DNA of 22,584 bases from NCBI RefSeq assembly GCF_905212195.1, contig NZ_CAJMDQ010000039.1:1-22584 (forward strand), in the 5' to 3' direction. Below are positions 1-6,320 of this stretch, piece by piece. A program made the translations under genes and the position numbers. The first letter of the stretch is position 1. Every line of letters begins with the position of its first letter. The stretch comes from an uncultured Anaerotignum sp. (GTDB lineage: Bacteria; Bacillota; Clostridia; Lachnospirales; Anaerotignaceae). The notes under the pieces were generated by a model that was not told the origin of the DNA, did no database searches, and saw only the letters and a program-made list of their open reading frames with translations.

Positions 1-44
1 TTCTGCAAAACAGCGTCCAAAGACGTACTGAGAAGCAGTGGAAA

Positions 45-437
45 TTATCTCTTGGAGAACTGAGGAGCACGTCTTGCTGCTTTGAGACCGTATTTCTTTC
101 TTTCTTTCATACGAGGGTCTCTTGTCAGGAAGCCAGCTTTTTTCAGAGCGGGTCTGAAATCGCCGTCAGCCTGCAGCAGAGCTCTGGAGATGCCGTGTCT
201 GATAGCACCTGCCTGACCTGTGAAGCCACCGCCGTGTACGTTCACCAGAACGTCGAATTTAGCTGTTGTTGCTGTCAGTTCCAGGGGCTGACGAACAATA
301 ACTTTCAGTGTTTCCAGACCGAAATATTCATCAATGTCTCTTTTGTTGATTGTGATTTTGCCGTTACCGGGTACCAGGTAAACTCTAGCTACAGAAGATT
401 TTCTTCTGCCTGTGCCGTAATATCTAGCTGCTGCCAT
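45..437 (-). CDS. rpsI: 30S ribosomal protein S9 (uS9)
   Basis: Small-subunit protein whose C-terminal tail reaches the P-site tRNA. The 130-residue product has the family's usual length. It opens with the YYGTGRRKSSVARVYL block (residues 6-21), contains GGGFTGQAGAIRHGISRAL in the middle, and ends with the conserved basic tail (RRAPQFSKR). The ATG at 437 is preceded by a strong GAAGGAGG site. It lies 18 nt after rplM, so the two are read as one rplM-rpsI unit from the promoter at 1069-1097. No terminator is visible in the 44 nt left in the window. Identification is by direct sequence recognition and gene pairing. Confidence 0.98.
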   Translation of the reverse strand: MAAARYYGTGRRKSSVARVYLVPGNGKITINKRDIDEYFGLETLKVIVRQPLELTATTAKFDVLVNVHGGGFTGQAGAIRHGISRALLQADGDFRPALKKAGFLTRDPRMKERKKYGLKAARRAPQFSKR

Positions 438-455
438 GATGCTTTCCTCCTTCGA

Positions 456-893
456 TTAAAATTTCAGTTCCAGTACTTCAGGTTTCTGCGCTGCATGGGG
501 ATGTTCTGCGCCAGCATATACATGCAGTTTGCCGAACATTTTTCTGCCCAGAGCGTTTTTAGGAAGCATACCTTTTACAGCATGTTCGATTACTCTTTCA
601 GGGTGTGTTTCCAGCATTTTGTCCAGTCTTACTGTTTTCAGACCACCGATGTAGCCTGTGTGGTGGTGATACAGTTTCTGTGTCAGTTTTTTACCTGTCA
701 CAGCTACCTTTTCTGCGTTGATAACGATTACATAGTCGCCCATGTCAACGTTGGGTGCATACTGGGGTTTGTTTTTACCTCTTAAGATGTTTGCGATTTC
801 GGAAGCCAGACGGCCCAGTGTCAGGTCTGTTGCATCAACAACGTACCATTTTTTTGTTACATCTGCTTCTTTCGCAATGTAAGTAGTTCTCAT
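456..893 (-). CDS. rplM: 50S ribosomal protein L13 (uL13)
   Basis: Early-assembling large-subunit protein. The 145-residue product is typical in length and carries the family landmarks KKWYVVDATDLTLGRLAS (about residues 14-31), GDYVIVINAEKV, YHHHTGYIGG (about 75-84) and GMLPKNALGR (about 108-117). The ATG at 893 follows GGGAGG with 8-9 nt spacing. It is the first gene of the rplM-rpsI unit and follows a structured leader of about 170 nt, so its own transcription and probably its autogenous control are separate from truA upstream. Confidence 0.98.
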   Translation of the reverse strand: MRTTYIAKEADVTKKWYVVDATDLTLGRLASEIANILRGKNKPQYAPNVDMGDYVIVINAEKVAVTGKKLTQKLYHHHTGYIGGLKTVRLDKMLETHPERVIEHAVKGMLPKNALGRKMFGKLHVYAGAEHPHAAQKPEVLELKF

Positions 894-1062
894 GGTTCTT
901 TTACCTCCCTTATAATATTTTCCTTTGACTCTTTGACTTTACGAACGATACGGGAATACCGCCGTAATCTCCATTATGTGGCTTTCCACATAACTTATTG
1001 AGTCCCACCTTGAGAAACATATATTCAAAGCGTGAAACACGCTTCAAAATCAAAATAACAGC
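894..1062 (-). promoter_or_regulatory. Structured 5' leader of rplM (ribosomal-protein leader candidate)
   Basis: About 170 nt separate the predicted transcription start from the rplM start codon. Two clear hairpins are visible in the transcript: 1028-1044 (AAGCGTG/CACGCTT, 3-nt loop) and 974-993 (TTATGTGG/CCACATAA, 4-nt loop). A GC-rich segment with weaker self-complementarity follows at about 935-970 (TTACG...CGTAA ends). An autoregulatory L13 leader RNA is known upstream of rplM in Bacillota. Position and compactness fit that class, but I could not test the fold against its covariance model. Confidence 0.5.
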
Positions 1063-1068
1063 TTTATT

Positions 1069-1097
1069 ATTATAATACCTGAAAATGCCGCTGTCAA
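1069..1097 (-). promoter_or_regulatory. Sigma-A promoter of rplM-rpsI
   Basis: Read on the minus strand this is TTGACA, 17 nt, TATAAT: both hexamers match the consensus exactly and the spacing is ideal. It lies just upstream of the structured leader and within about 10 nt of the truA stop codon, so rplM-rpsI is transcribed independently of the genes before it. Confidence 0.92.
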
Positions 1098-1104
1098 GGG
1101 CTTT

Positions 1105-1854
1105 CTAAGGCAAATCATAATAAATTTCCCGTAAAGTCAGGCCCTGGGGCTCTGCGGTCTGTCCTGCCTGTCTGCGGTCTTTGCCGGCGATGATTTCCGC
1201 CACCTTTTCCGGCGGAATTTTCCCCTGTCCCACAGCAATGAGAGTGCCTGCCAGAATCCGTACCATATTATACAAAAAGCCGTCCCCGGTCACCAAAATG
1301 CGGATATGGGGGCCTTCCTGCTCCACATGGCAATCAAAAATAGTACGAACTGTTGTGGAAACAGAACTGCCTGCGGCACAGAATGCCGCAAAATCATGGG
1401 TTCCCACAAAAGTCTTTGCCCCTTCATTCATTTTTTCCAAATCCAGCGGACTATATACAAATGTGCTGTAAAGCCGCTCCTTGGGATTTTTGTAAGGGCT
1501 CTGATAAATATGATACTCGTATGTTTTTTTGATGCAGTCATAGCGAGGATGGAAATCCCCCGGCACTTCCCTTGCCGCCGTCACCACAATATCCTCCGGC
1601 AAAAAGGGGCGGATTGCCAGCGGAATTTTTTCCGGCGGAATGGTGGTTTCTACGTCAATAACTGCCCGCTGCCCCAGAGCGTGAACACCCCTGTCTGTAC
1701 GGCTGGCACCGATACATTCCAATTCCGGATTGCGAAAGAGTGTCCGCAGGGCTTTTTCCACTTCTCCTTCCACCGTCAGCACTTCCGGTGATTTCTGTTT
1801 CTGCCACCCACTGTAACGGGTGCCATCATATGCGATTGTCAATAAGATTCTCAT
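1105..1854 (-). CDS. truA: tRNA pseudouridine(38-40) synthase TruA
   Basis: Converts uridines 38-40 of the tRNA anticodon stem-loop to pseudouridine. The 249-residue product has the N-terminal YDGTRYSGWQ motif (residues 9-18), the catalytic-loop sequence SRTDRGVHALGQ with catalytic Asp54, and the C-terminal GDGFLYNMVRILAGTL block. The start was placed at MRILLTIAYDGT (ATG at 1854); longer in-frame starts run into acyltransferase sequence and do not resemble TruA. Its ATG overlaps the acyltransferase TGA as ATGA, with only a weak AAGGGG upstream, so translation is probably coupled. In related genomes truA usually follows ecfT directly; here an acyltransferase gene intervenes. Confidence 0.96.
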   Translation of the reverse strand: MRILLTIAYDGTRYSGWQKQKSPEVLTVEGEVEKALRTLFRNPELECIGASRTDRGVHALGQRAVIDVETTIPPEKIPLAIRPFLPEDIVVTAAREVPGDFHPRYDCIKKTYEYHIYQSPYKNPKERLYSTFVYSPLDLEKMNEGAKTFVGTHDFAAFCAAGSSVSTTVRTIFDCHVEQEGPHIRILVTGDGFLYNMVRILAGTLIAVGQGKIPPEKVAEIIAGKDRRQAGQTAEPQGLTLREIYYDLP

Positions 1855-2885
1855 GGGTTTTGTTTCCCCTTTCTCTGTTTCCAATACCATGCCAAAAGTC
1901 CTACTACAGCCGTCATGCCATAACAGCACACTGCCCGCAGCAAAAGCCCTTTAGCAGGGCCCACACCAAAGCGGTTCAAAAAGGCATCCTGCACATAATA
2001 CAGGAAAATGCCATGGTACAAATACAAATAAAAACTCATACGGTCAATGCCCTGCACAACTTTCCATGCCATCACACGGTCTGCAATCTTTTTCCCAATC
2101 CAGAACAAAAACAAAATAGCACAGAACACATAAAGGGTATGGACATCCTCCAGAAAAGATACCCGGAAAAAGCCACGGTTATTGGCGTAACTCAAAAGCC
2201 CATCAGCCAATACAAAAACCACAAAGCCTGTCAGCAGCACGCCCTGATTTTTCCGAATCCCTTCCAGAAATCTGTCGTAATATTTCCCGGCGTAACAGCC
2301 CAATACCCAATAAGCCAGATAAGACGTAAATACACGGTCATTGTAGATGAATTCTGTTCCGGGAGAAATCATCCCAATCATGGCAGGCAATCCGCCATGG
2401 AACAAGCGCATGAGCATCACAGACGCCAATGCCGCTACCCAGAAATCTACTTTTTCCGTCATTTTTCGCCACAAAGGCATCAGGATATAAAACTGGAAAA
2501 TGATGATAATAAAGTAAAAAGGTGCAATCATATTCCCCAAGAGCAGAGATTCTCCCAGAAATCCCGCATCAAAGGTATAATACCCTAAATCAATGAGTCC
2601 CAAATAGGAAATGATAACGGCAATGACATAAGGCACCCCAATTTTCCGTATTCTGCCCCAGAGAAAAGAGCCGTAGGAAAAAGTCCCTTCCTTACGGAAA
2701 TACTTCAGGGCAGACAGGAAGATAAATCCCTGCACCACAAAGGCAGACAGCCGCCAAGGCACATATACTCCGAAAAAGGAGATATTTTCCTTGGGCAGTC
2801 CCGTCACCGCCACAGAACAAATATGAATCCACATGACCAACAGGCAAAGCACCACGTTGACAAATGAAATTTCCCGATTTCGCAT
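1851..2885 (-). CDS. Membrane acyltransferase, acyltransferase-3 (OafA/WecH-like) family
   Basis: Predicted integral membrane enzyme that would move an acyl group (often acetyl) to a cell-envelope sugar or similar acceptor. The 344-residue product is nearly all hydrophobic segments, about ten in number. Family landmarks are His21 in the first membrane segment (VMWIHICSV), the Arg-rich loop GRIRKIGVPY (78-87), and YLYLYHGIFLYY near 287-298. The ATG at 2885 is preceded by GGGAGGGG at good spacing; a TTG further upstream would place the ribosome site inside the gene. It lies 37 nt beyond a terminator and overlaps truA by ATGA. The acceptor substrate cannot be told from the sequence. Confidence 0.85.
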   Translation of the reverse strand: MRNREISFVNVVLCLLVMWIHICSVAVTGLPKENISFFGVYVPWRLSAFVVQGFIFLSALKYFRKEGTFSYGSFLWGRIRKIGVPYVIAVIISYLGLIDLGYYTFDAGFLGESLLLGNMIAPFYFIIIIFQFYILMPLWRKMTEKVDFWVAALASVMLMRLFHGGLPAMIGMISPGTEFIYNDRVFTSYLAYWVLGCYAGKYYDRFLEGIRKNQGVLLTGFVVFVLADGLLSYANNRGFFRVSFLEDVHTLYVFCAILFLFWIGKKIADRVMAWKVVQGIDRMSFYLYLYHGIFLYYVQDAFLNRFGVGPAKGLLLRAVCCYGMTAVVGLLAWYWKQRKGKQNP

Positions 2886-2922
2886 GTTTTCCCCTCCCGA
2901 AAACAAAAGGCGTTGACTTCAT

Positions 2923-2967
2923 AAAAAAATAGCCGGAATCCTTAGGAATCAAAGGGCTTCCGGCTAT
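2923..2967 (-). terminator. Rho-independent terminator after ecfT (bidirectional-looking)
   Basis: A 10-bp perfect stem (ATAGCCGGAA at 2929-2938 with TTCCGGCTAT at 2958-2967) is followed in the minus-strand transcript by seven U residues (2923-2929). The opposite side carries CTTTTT, so it may also stop plus-strand transcripts. It separates the ecf genes from the acyltransferase, whose start codon is only 37 nt further on, leaving no room for a promoter between them. Confidence 0.88.
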
Positions 2968-3085
2968 CTTCTTTTTACTTGAATGATATAAGGAATGTTT
3001 TACAGTCCGTTTTCCTTCAAAAATCAAGAAAAAGACAAATATTGTTTTTTGAATGGAAACCTGTTTTTTGCCAACACCCTTTTTC

Positions 3086-3910
3086 TCAAATCATAAATGG
3101 CAGATAATTCCCTGCGATACGCAGTGCCACCACAAACACAAGATACACCGCTGTCAGCACAACCGCCCGATAATCCCGGCTTTCCATGTGCATAACGTTC
3201 ATGCGTGTTCTGTGTTCATCCCCATGGTAACATCTGGCTTCCATAGCCATGGCAAGTTCTTCTGCCCGGCGGAACGCGGAAATGAACAGAGGCACCAGAA
3301 TGGGAATCATGCTCTTTGCTTTCTGCATCAGGTTCCCGGTATCGAAGTCTGCACCTCTTGCCTGCTGTGCTTTGATGATTTTGTCTGTTTCATCCAACAG
3401 TGTGGGAATGAAACGCAGTGCAATGGTCATCATCATCGCGATTTCATGGGCAGGCACACCGATGCGTTTCAGAGGACGCAGGATGTACTCAATGCCGTCT
3501 GTCAGCTGAATGGGTGTGGTGGTCAGTGTCAGTACAGAGGAGCCCACAATGAGCAGTACCAGACGCACACACATTTTCACAGCCATATAAATGCCTTCCC
3601 ATGTGAGATGCAGGAAGCCAAATTCCCAAATCACCTGTTCCCCTTGGGTCAAAAAGAGGTTGATGACCGCCGTAAAGAGAATGATGATGACAATGCTTTT
3701 CAAGCCTTTCAGCATGAATTTCAAAGGCACTTTGGATGTTTTAATCACTGCGCCCAAAATCGCTGTTACGCAGACATACCCGATGAAGGTATTGACAACG
3801 AACAGTGAAATGATAAACAAAAATGTTACGACAATTTTTACTCTGGCATCCAGCCGATGAATCGGCGATTCTGCCGGATAGTATTGTCCGATGGTTATAT
3901 CCCGAATCAT
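3086..3910 (-). CDS. ecfT: Energy-coupling factor transporter transmembrane protein EcfT
   Basis: Scaffold subunit that couples the two EcfA ATPases to exchangeable substrate-binding S components for vitamins or metal ions. The 274-residue protein has hydrophobic segments near 25-55, 72-88, 112-130 and 248-266. It carries the two Ala-Arg coupling motifs expected of the family: QQARG (182-186) and AMEARCY (222-228). The ATG at 3910 overlaps the ecfA2 stop as ATGA. No S component is encoded nearby, so this is probably a group II (shared) ECF module serving S components elsewhere. The terminator at 2923-2967 ends the unit. Confidence 0.95.
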   Translation of the reverse strand: MIRDITIGQYYPAESPIHRLDARVKIVVTFLFIISLFVVNTFIGYVCVTAILGAVIKTSKVPLKFMLKGLKSIVIIILFTAVINLFLTQGEQVIWEFGFLHLTWEGIYMAVKMCVRLVLLIVGSSVLTLTTTPIQLTDGIEYILRPLKRIGVPAHEIAMMMTIALRFIPTLLDETDKIIKAQQARGADFDTGNLMQKAKSMIPILVPLFISAFRRAEELAMAMEARCYHGDEHRTRMNVMHMESRDYRAVVLTAVYLVFVVALRIAGNYLPFMI

Positions 3911-4764
3911 GATTTCACCTGCTTTACCAGTTTTAATAATACTTCTTTTGCTTCCTTGACGGTATATACGTCTGTGGGCACATCATAGCCACGTTTTTTC
4001 AGTTCTGCGAACACATAGCTTACCTGAGGAGCCGCCAGCCCCATCTGTTCCAGTTCTTCCACATGAGAGAAAATTTCCTTGGGTGTGCCCTGCATAGCCG
4101 CTTTGCCGCGGTGCATTACAATGATGCGATCCACCAGTTTTGCTACGTCCTCCATGCTGTGGCTTACCAGAATAACGGTGATGCCTCGTTTGTCATGAAG
4201 GTCTTTGATTGCCTGCAGGATTTCGTCACGGCCTCTAGGGTCCAGACCTGCTGTAGGCTCGTCCAGAATAAGCACTTCAGGATTCATAGCAAGTACGCCC
4301 GCAATGGCCACACGGCGTTTCTGACCGCCGGAAAGCTCAAAGGGGGATTTTTCGTAAATCTCCTCGGAAATGCCAACGGTTTCCAGTGCGGAAACGACGT
4401 TGCGATGGATTTCTTCTTCTGTCAGCTTCAGGTTTGTAGGGCCAAAAGCTACATCTTTATATACTGTCATTTCGAAAAGCTGGTATTCGGGATACTGGAA
4501 GGCCAGACCAATGCGGCGGCGCACTTCCTTCAGCTTTGTTTTGTCTTTGTGAATGTTTTCCCCGTCCAGCAGGATTTCTCCGGATGTGGGAGAAATGATG
4601 CCGTTGAGATGCTGGATCAATGTGGATTTCCCGGAGCCAGTATGACCGATAAGGCCAATGAACTCCCCTTTCTGGATTTCCAGTGTCACATCATCCAGCG
4701 CAACTTTTTCGAATGCCGTACCGGGATTGTAAACATGGGTCAAGTGGTTGATTTTAATTGACAT
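3907..4764 (-). CDS. ecfA2: Energy-coupling factor transporter ATPase EcfA2
   Basis: Second nucleotide-binding subunit of the ECF transporter. In order: Walker A GHTGSGKST (40-48), Q-loop Gln90 in AFQYPEYQLF, ABC signature LSGGQ (144-148), Walker B VLILDEP (164-170) and switch His202. The FQYPEYQLF variant separates it from EcfA1, which has FQNPDNQ. It is 285 residues long. The ATG at 4764 lies within the end of ecfA1, a 25-nt overlap, and follows TAGGTG. Its own stop overlaps ecfT. The three genes therefore appear to be translated in step, as suits a fixed-stoichiometry complex. Confidence 0.95.
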   Translation of the reverse strand: MSIKINHLTHVYNPGTAFEKVALDDVTLEIQKGEFIGLIGHTGSGKSTLIQHLNGIISPTSGEILLDGENIHKDKTKLKEVRRRIGLAFQYPEYQLFEMTVYKDVAFGPTNLKLTEEEIHRNVVSALETVGISEEIYEKSPFELSGGQKRRVAIAGVLAMNPEVLILDEPTAGLDPRGRDEILQAIKDLHDKRGITVILVSHSMEDVAKLVDRIIVMHRGKAAMQGTPKEIFSHVEELEQMGLAAPQVSYVFAELKKRGYDVPTDVYTVKEAKEVLLKLVKQVKS

Positions 4765-5621
4765 ATCGCACCTACCATTTCTTCAATCGTTAATATATCC
4801 GCAGGCAGGTCTACGCCTTCCTTTCGCAGCAAATAAGCCACTTCTGTCACCTGCGGCACGTCCAGACCGTATTTCTGCAAAGTTTCCACCTGTGAAAAAA
4901 TCTCCTTGGGTGTACCCTGCATCACCAGATCCCCGTCGTCAATGACAAAGACCTTGTCTGCCCGTACGGCTTCATCCATATAATGGGTAATCAGAATCAT
5001 CGTGATTCCTTCTTCCCTGTTCAGTCTTTCGATGGTTTCCATAACCTCTCTGCGTCCTACAGGGTCCAGCATGGCTGTAGGCTCGTCCAGTACGATGCAC
5101 TGGGGCTTCATAGCCAACACGCCAGCAATGGCGATACGCTGTTTCTGACCGCCGGAGAGCTTAGAAGGCGTATGGGTTGCATATTCACTCATACGCACCG
5201 TTGCCAGAGCTTCATCCACACGCTTGCGGATTTCCTTTGGCTCTACGCCCATATTTTCGGGGCCGAAAGCAATGTCTTCTTCTACCACCGTTGCTACCAG
5301 CTGGTTATCGGGATTCTGGAATACCATCCCCGCTGTCTGGCGGATTTCCCAAACCAGTTCGTCATTTTTTGTATCCATATCATCCACCCAAAGGGTACCG
5401 CCTGTGGGCTGCACCAAGGCGTTGATATGTTTCGCAAAGGTAGATTTGCCAGAGCCGTTATGTCCCAGCACCGCCACAAAATCACCTTTGTTGATTTCGA
5501 TGTTTACGTTTTTCAAGGCCGCAACCTTTTCTTCCACTGTGCCATGATCCGTTTCCAAAACCCTTACATATTCGTAAGTCAGATCTTTGGCCTTCACCAT
5601 TTTCATCGCTTCTTTGTTCAC
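4740..5621 (-). CDS. ecfA1: Energy-coupling factor transporter ATPase EcfA1
   Basis: First ATPase of the ECF module. Motifs: Walker A GHNGSGKST (53-61), Q-loop Gln102 in FQNPDNQL, signature LSGGQ (155-159), Walker B CIVLDEP (175-181) and switch His213. The 293-residue protein has a slightly extended first strand region (about residues 21-35, rich in Glu/Thr/Val). The GTG at 5621 was chosen because GGAGG lies 6 nt upstream; an ATG at 5606 would be 21 nt away. It is first in its operon, served by the promoter at 5692-5720, with a hairpin directly before the ribosome site. Confidence 0.95.
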   Translation of the reverse strand: MNKEAMKMVKAKDLTYEYVRVLETDHGTVEEKVAALKNVNIEINKGDFVAVLGHNGSGKSTFAKHINALVQPTGGTLWVDDMDTKNDELVWEIRQTAGMVFQNPDNQLVATVVEEDIAFGPENMGVEPKEIRKRVDEALATVRMSEYATHTPSKLSGGQKQRIAIAGVLAMKPQCIVLDEPTAMLDPVGRREVMETIERLNREEGITMILITHYMDEAVRADKVFVIDDGDLVMQGTPKEIFSQVETLQKYGLDVPQVTEVAYLLRKEGVDLPADILTIEEMVGAICQLKSTT

Positions 5622-5632
5622 CTTTTTCCTCC

Positions 5633-5652
5633 GTGAAAATCATATTTTTCAC
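5633..5652 (-). promoter_or_regulatory. Hairpin abutting the ecfA1 ribosome binding site
   Basis: GTGAAAA (5633-5639) and TTTTCAC (5646-5652) form a 7-bp stem with a 6-nt loop. In the ecfA1 mRNA its 3' arm ends directly against the GGAGG site. It could tune ribosome access or protect the 5' end. No larger riboswitch-like fold is seen in the leader of about 65 nt. Confidence 0.4.
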
Positions 5653-5691
5653 ACTTAAAGTCTATGGTAAAAAATACTCACAGCTATCAAT

Positions 5692-5720
5692 AAGATACCT
5701 TTTTTCCGCCAAAAAGTCAA
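5692..5720 (-). promoter_or_regulatory. Sigma-A promoter of ecfA1-ecfA2-ecfT
   Basis: On the minus strand: TTGACT (-35, 5715-5720), 17 nt, TATCTT (-10, 5692-5697). Five of six -35 bases match consensus and the spacing is optimal. It gives a 5' untranslated region of about 65 nt before the ecfA1 GTG. It fires away from the plus-strand promoter of the small peptide gene. Confidence 0.75.
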
Positions 5721-5766
5721 GAAAAAACGGCTTTTCCTCTTTTCTTTCTATGCTTTACAGAGATGT

Positions 5767-5784
5767 GACAAAAGGACATTTGTC
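5767..5784. repeat. 18-bp palindrome between divergent promoters
   Basis: GACAAA (5767-5772) and TTTGTC (5779-5784) are perfect inverted repeats around a 6-bp spacer. The size and symmetry suit a dimeric repressor or activator. It lies about 47 bp upstream of the ecfA1 -35 and about 32 bp before the CTGTAAC array, so it could belong to either promoter or be chance in AT-rich DNA. Confidence 0.3.
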
Positions 5785-5815
5785 TTAAAAAATTCTTCTG
5801 TTTTCTGAGATATTC

Positions 5816-5881
5816 CTGTAACACAAGTGCAAACAAGCTGTAACGGTAACTTTACCTTCCTGTAACCTACGATTCACTTTT
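5816..5881 (+). promoter_or_regulatory. 11-bp-phased direct repeat array (PhoB/OmpR-type regulator site candidate)
   Basis: Three identical CTGTAAC heptamers start at 5816, 5838 and 5860, exactly 22 bp apart. The 11-bp units in between start with GTGCAAA (5827), ACTTTAC (5849) and GATTCAC (5871), which keep the same T..AC-like core in register. Direct repeats with 11-bp phase are the hallmark of tandem binding by PhoB/PhoP/OmpR-family response regulators. The last unit ends 6 bp before the -10 element at 5888, where an activator would replace a missing -35. No regulator gene is in the window. Confidence 0.6.
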
Positions 5882-5884
5882 CTG

Positions 5885-5893
5885 TGGTATGAT
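5885..5893 (+). promoter_or_regulatory. Extended -10 promoter of the small secreted peptide gene
   Basis: TGG followed by TATGAT (5888-5893) is an extended -10 element. No acceptable -35 exists 16-18 bp upstream; that position is occupied by the repeat array, as expected for an activator-dependent promoter. The predicted start near 5900 gives a leader of about 37 nt with AAGGAGG at 5921-5927. Confidence 0.55.
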
Positions 5894-5936
5894 ATGACCA
5901 TGAAAAGAAAAAATTCGACAAAGGAGGTTTTCCAGT

Positions 5937-6110
5937 ATGAACATGAAAAAATTAATGATTGCAGCAGCCGTAGTATTCTCCCTGTCTTTTGCCACAGGTA
6001 TGACATATTCTTTCCAGGCATCCAACGCATTGGAAAACGCTCCTGTAGCAGAAACAACCACCACAGAAGAACCCGTGGCACTGGTTTCTGCAAGCACATC
6101 CATTCGCTAA
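5937..6110 (+). CDS. Small predicted secreted peptide (57 residues), unknown function
   Basis: Not recognised. The sequence begins MNMKKLMIAAAVVFSLSF, a textbook signal peptide: a short basic n-region (KK at 4-5) and a hydrophobic core of about 15 residues. Signal peptidase cleavage is plausible after Ala31 (SNA) or Ala19 (SFA). Cleavage at 31 leaves about 26 residues that are Thr/Glu/Ala/Val-rich (VAETTTTEEPVAL) with an Arg at the end and no Cys. Support for a real gene: AAGGAGG 9 nt before the ATG, an extended -10 promoter, a phased repeat array upstream, and an independent terminator at 6147-6177. It is the only plus-strand gene in the window. It may act outside the cell as a signal or envelope peptide, which is inference. 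Confidence 0.75.
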   Translation: MNMKKLMIAAAVVFSLSFATGMTYSFQASNALENAPVAETTTTEEPVALVSASTSIR

Positions 6111-6146
6111 ATAACATTCATTGTATATCTCCTAACCTAATAAAAA

Positions 6147-6177
6147 AGTCGGAATCTATGCAGATTTCGGCTTTTTT
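6147..6177 (+). terminator. Rho-independent terminator after the small peptide gene (bidirectional)
   Basis: An 11-bp stem (AGTCGGAATCT at 6147-6157, AGATTTCGGCT at 6162-6172, two G-U pairs in the RNA, ATGC loop) is followed by a run of T at 6172-6177. A run of A at 6142-6147 would make it work on the minus strand as well. It begins 36 nt after the small gene's stop. Confidence 0.85.
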
Positions 6178-6227
6178 ATGTTGTCAGAAAACCTTTGTTT
6201 TGCATAAAAAAAGACATACACAGAGCA

Positions 6228-6275
6228 ACTTTCCCTTAAGAACACATTGGTTTTCTTCATTTCTTAAGGTAAAGT
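6228..6275. repeat. 15-bp imperfect inverted repeat in a convergent intergenic region
   Basis: Arms ACTTTCCCTTAAGAA (6228-6242) and TTCTTAAGGTAAAGT (6261-6275) pair with one mismatch around an 18-bp spacer. It sits between the two convergent terminators, has no U tract of its own, and no open frame overlaps it convincingly. The arms are longer than a terminator needs. It may be an RNA hairpin, a protein site or a remnant of a small repeat element. The rest of 6178-6320 shows nothing recognisable. Confidence 0.5.
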
Positions 6276-6320
6276 GCGACAGCTGTCTTCAGAAGAAAAT
6301 ATACCAAATAAAATCTCAGT

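Noticed and set aside
222..228. EcfT second motif AMEARCY (residues 222-228 of the protein at 3086-3910) as a mutated ARG motif
   Set aside because: Position range given in residues. Cys in place of Gly occurs, as far as I recall, in many EcfT proteins, so it is not a likely defect.
195..785. Plus-strand open frame spanning rpsI and rplM
   Set aside because: Shadow of two highly conserved genes; low-complexity, Cys/Phe-rich translation.
2692..3027. Minus-strand frame running through the terminator into the acyltransferase start
   Set aside because: It crosses the terminator and is out of frame with the well-supported acyltransferase; no ribosome site.
3086..5621. Riboswitch (for example a vitamin or cobalamin element) before ecfA1
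   Set aside because: The leader from the -10 to the start codon is only about 65 nt and contains a single small hairpin; no known riboswitch core is visible.
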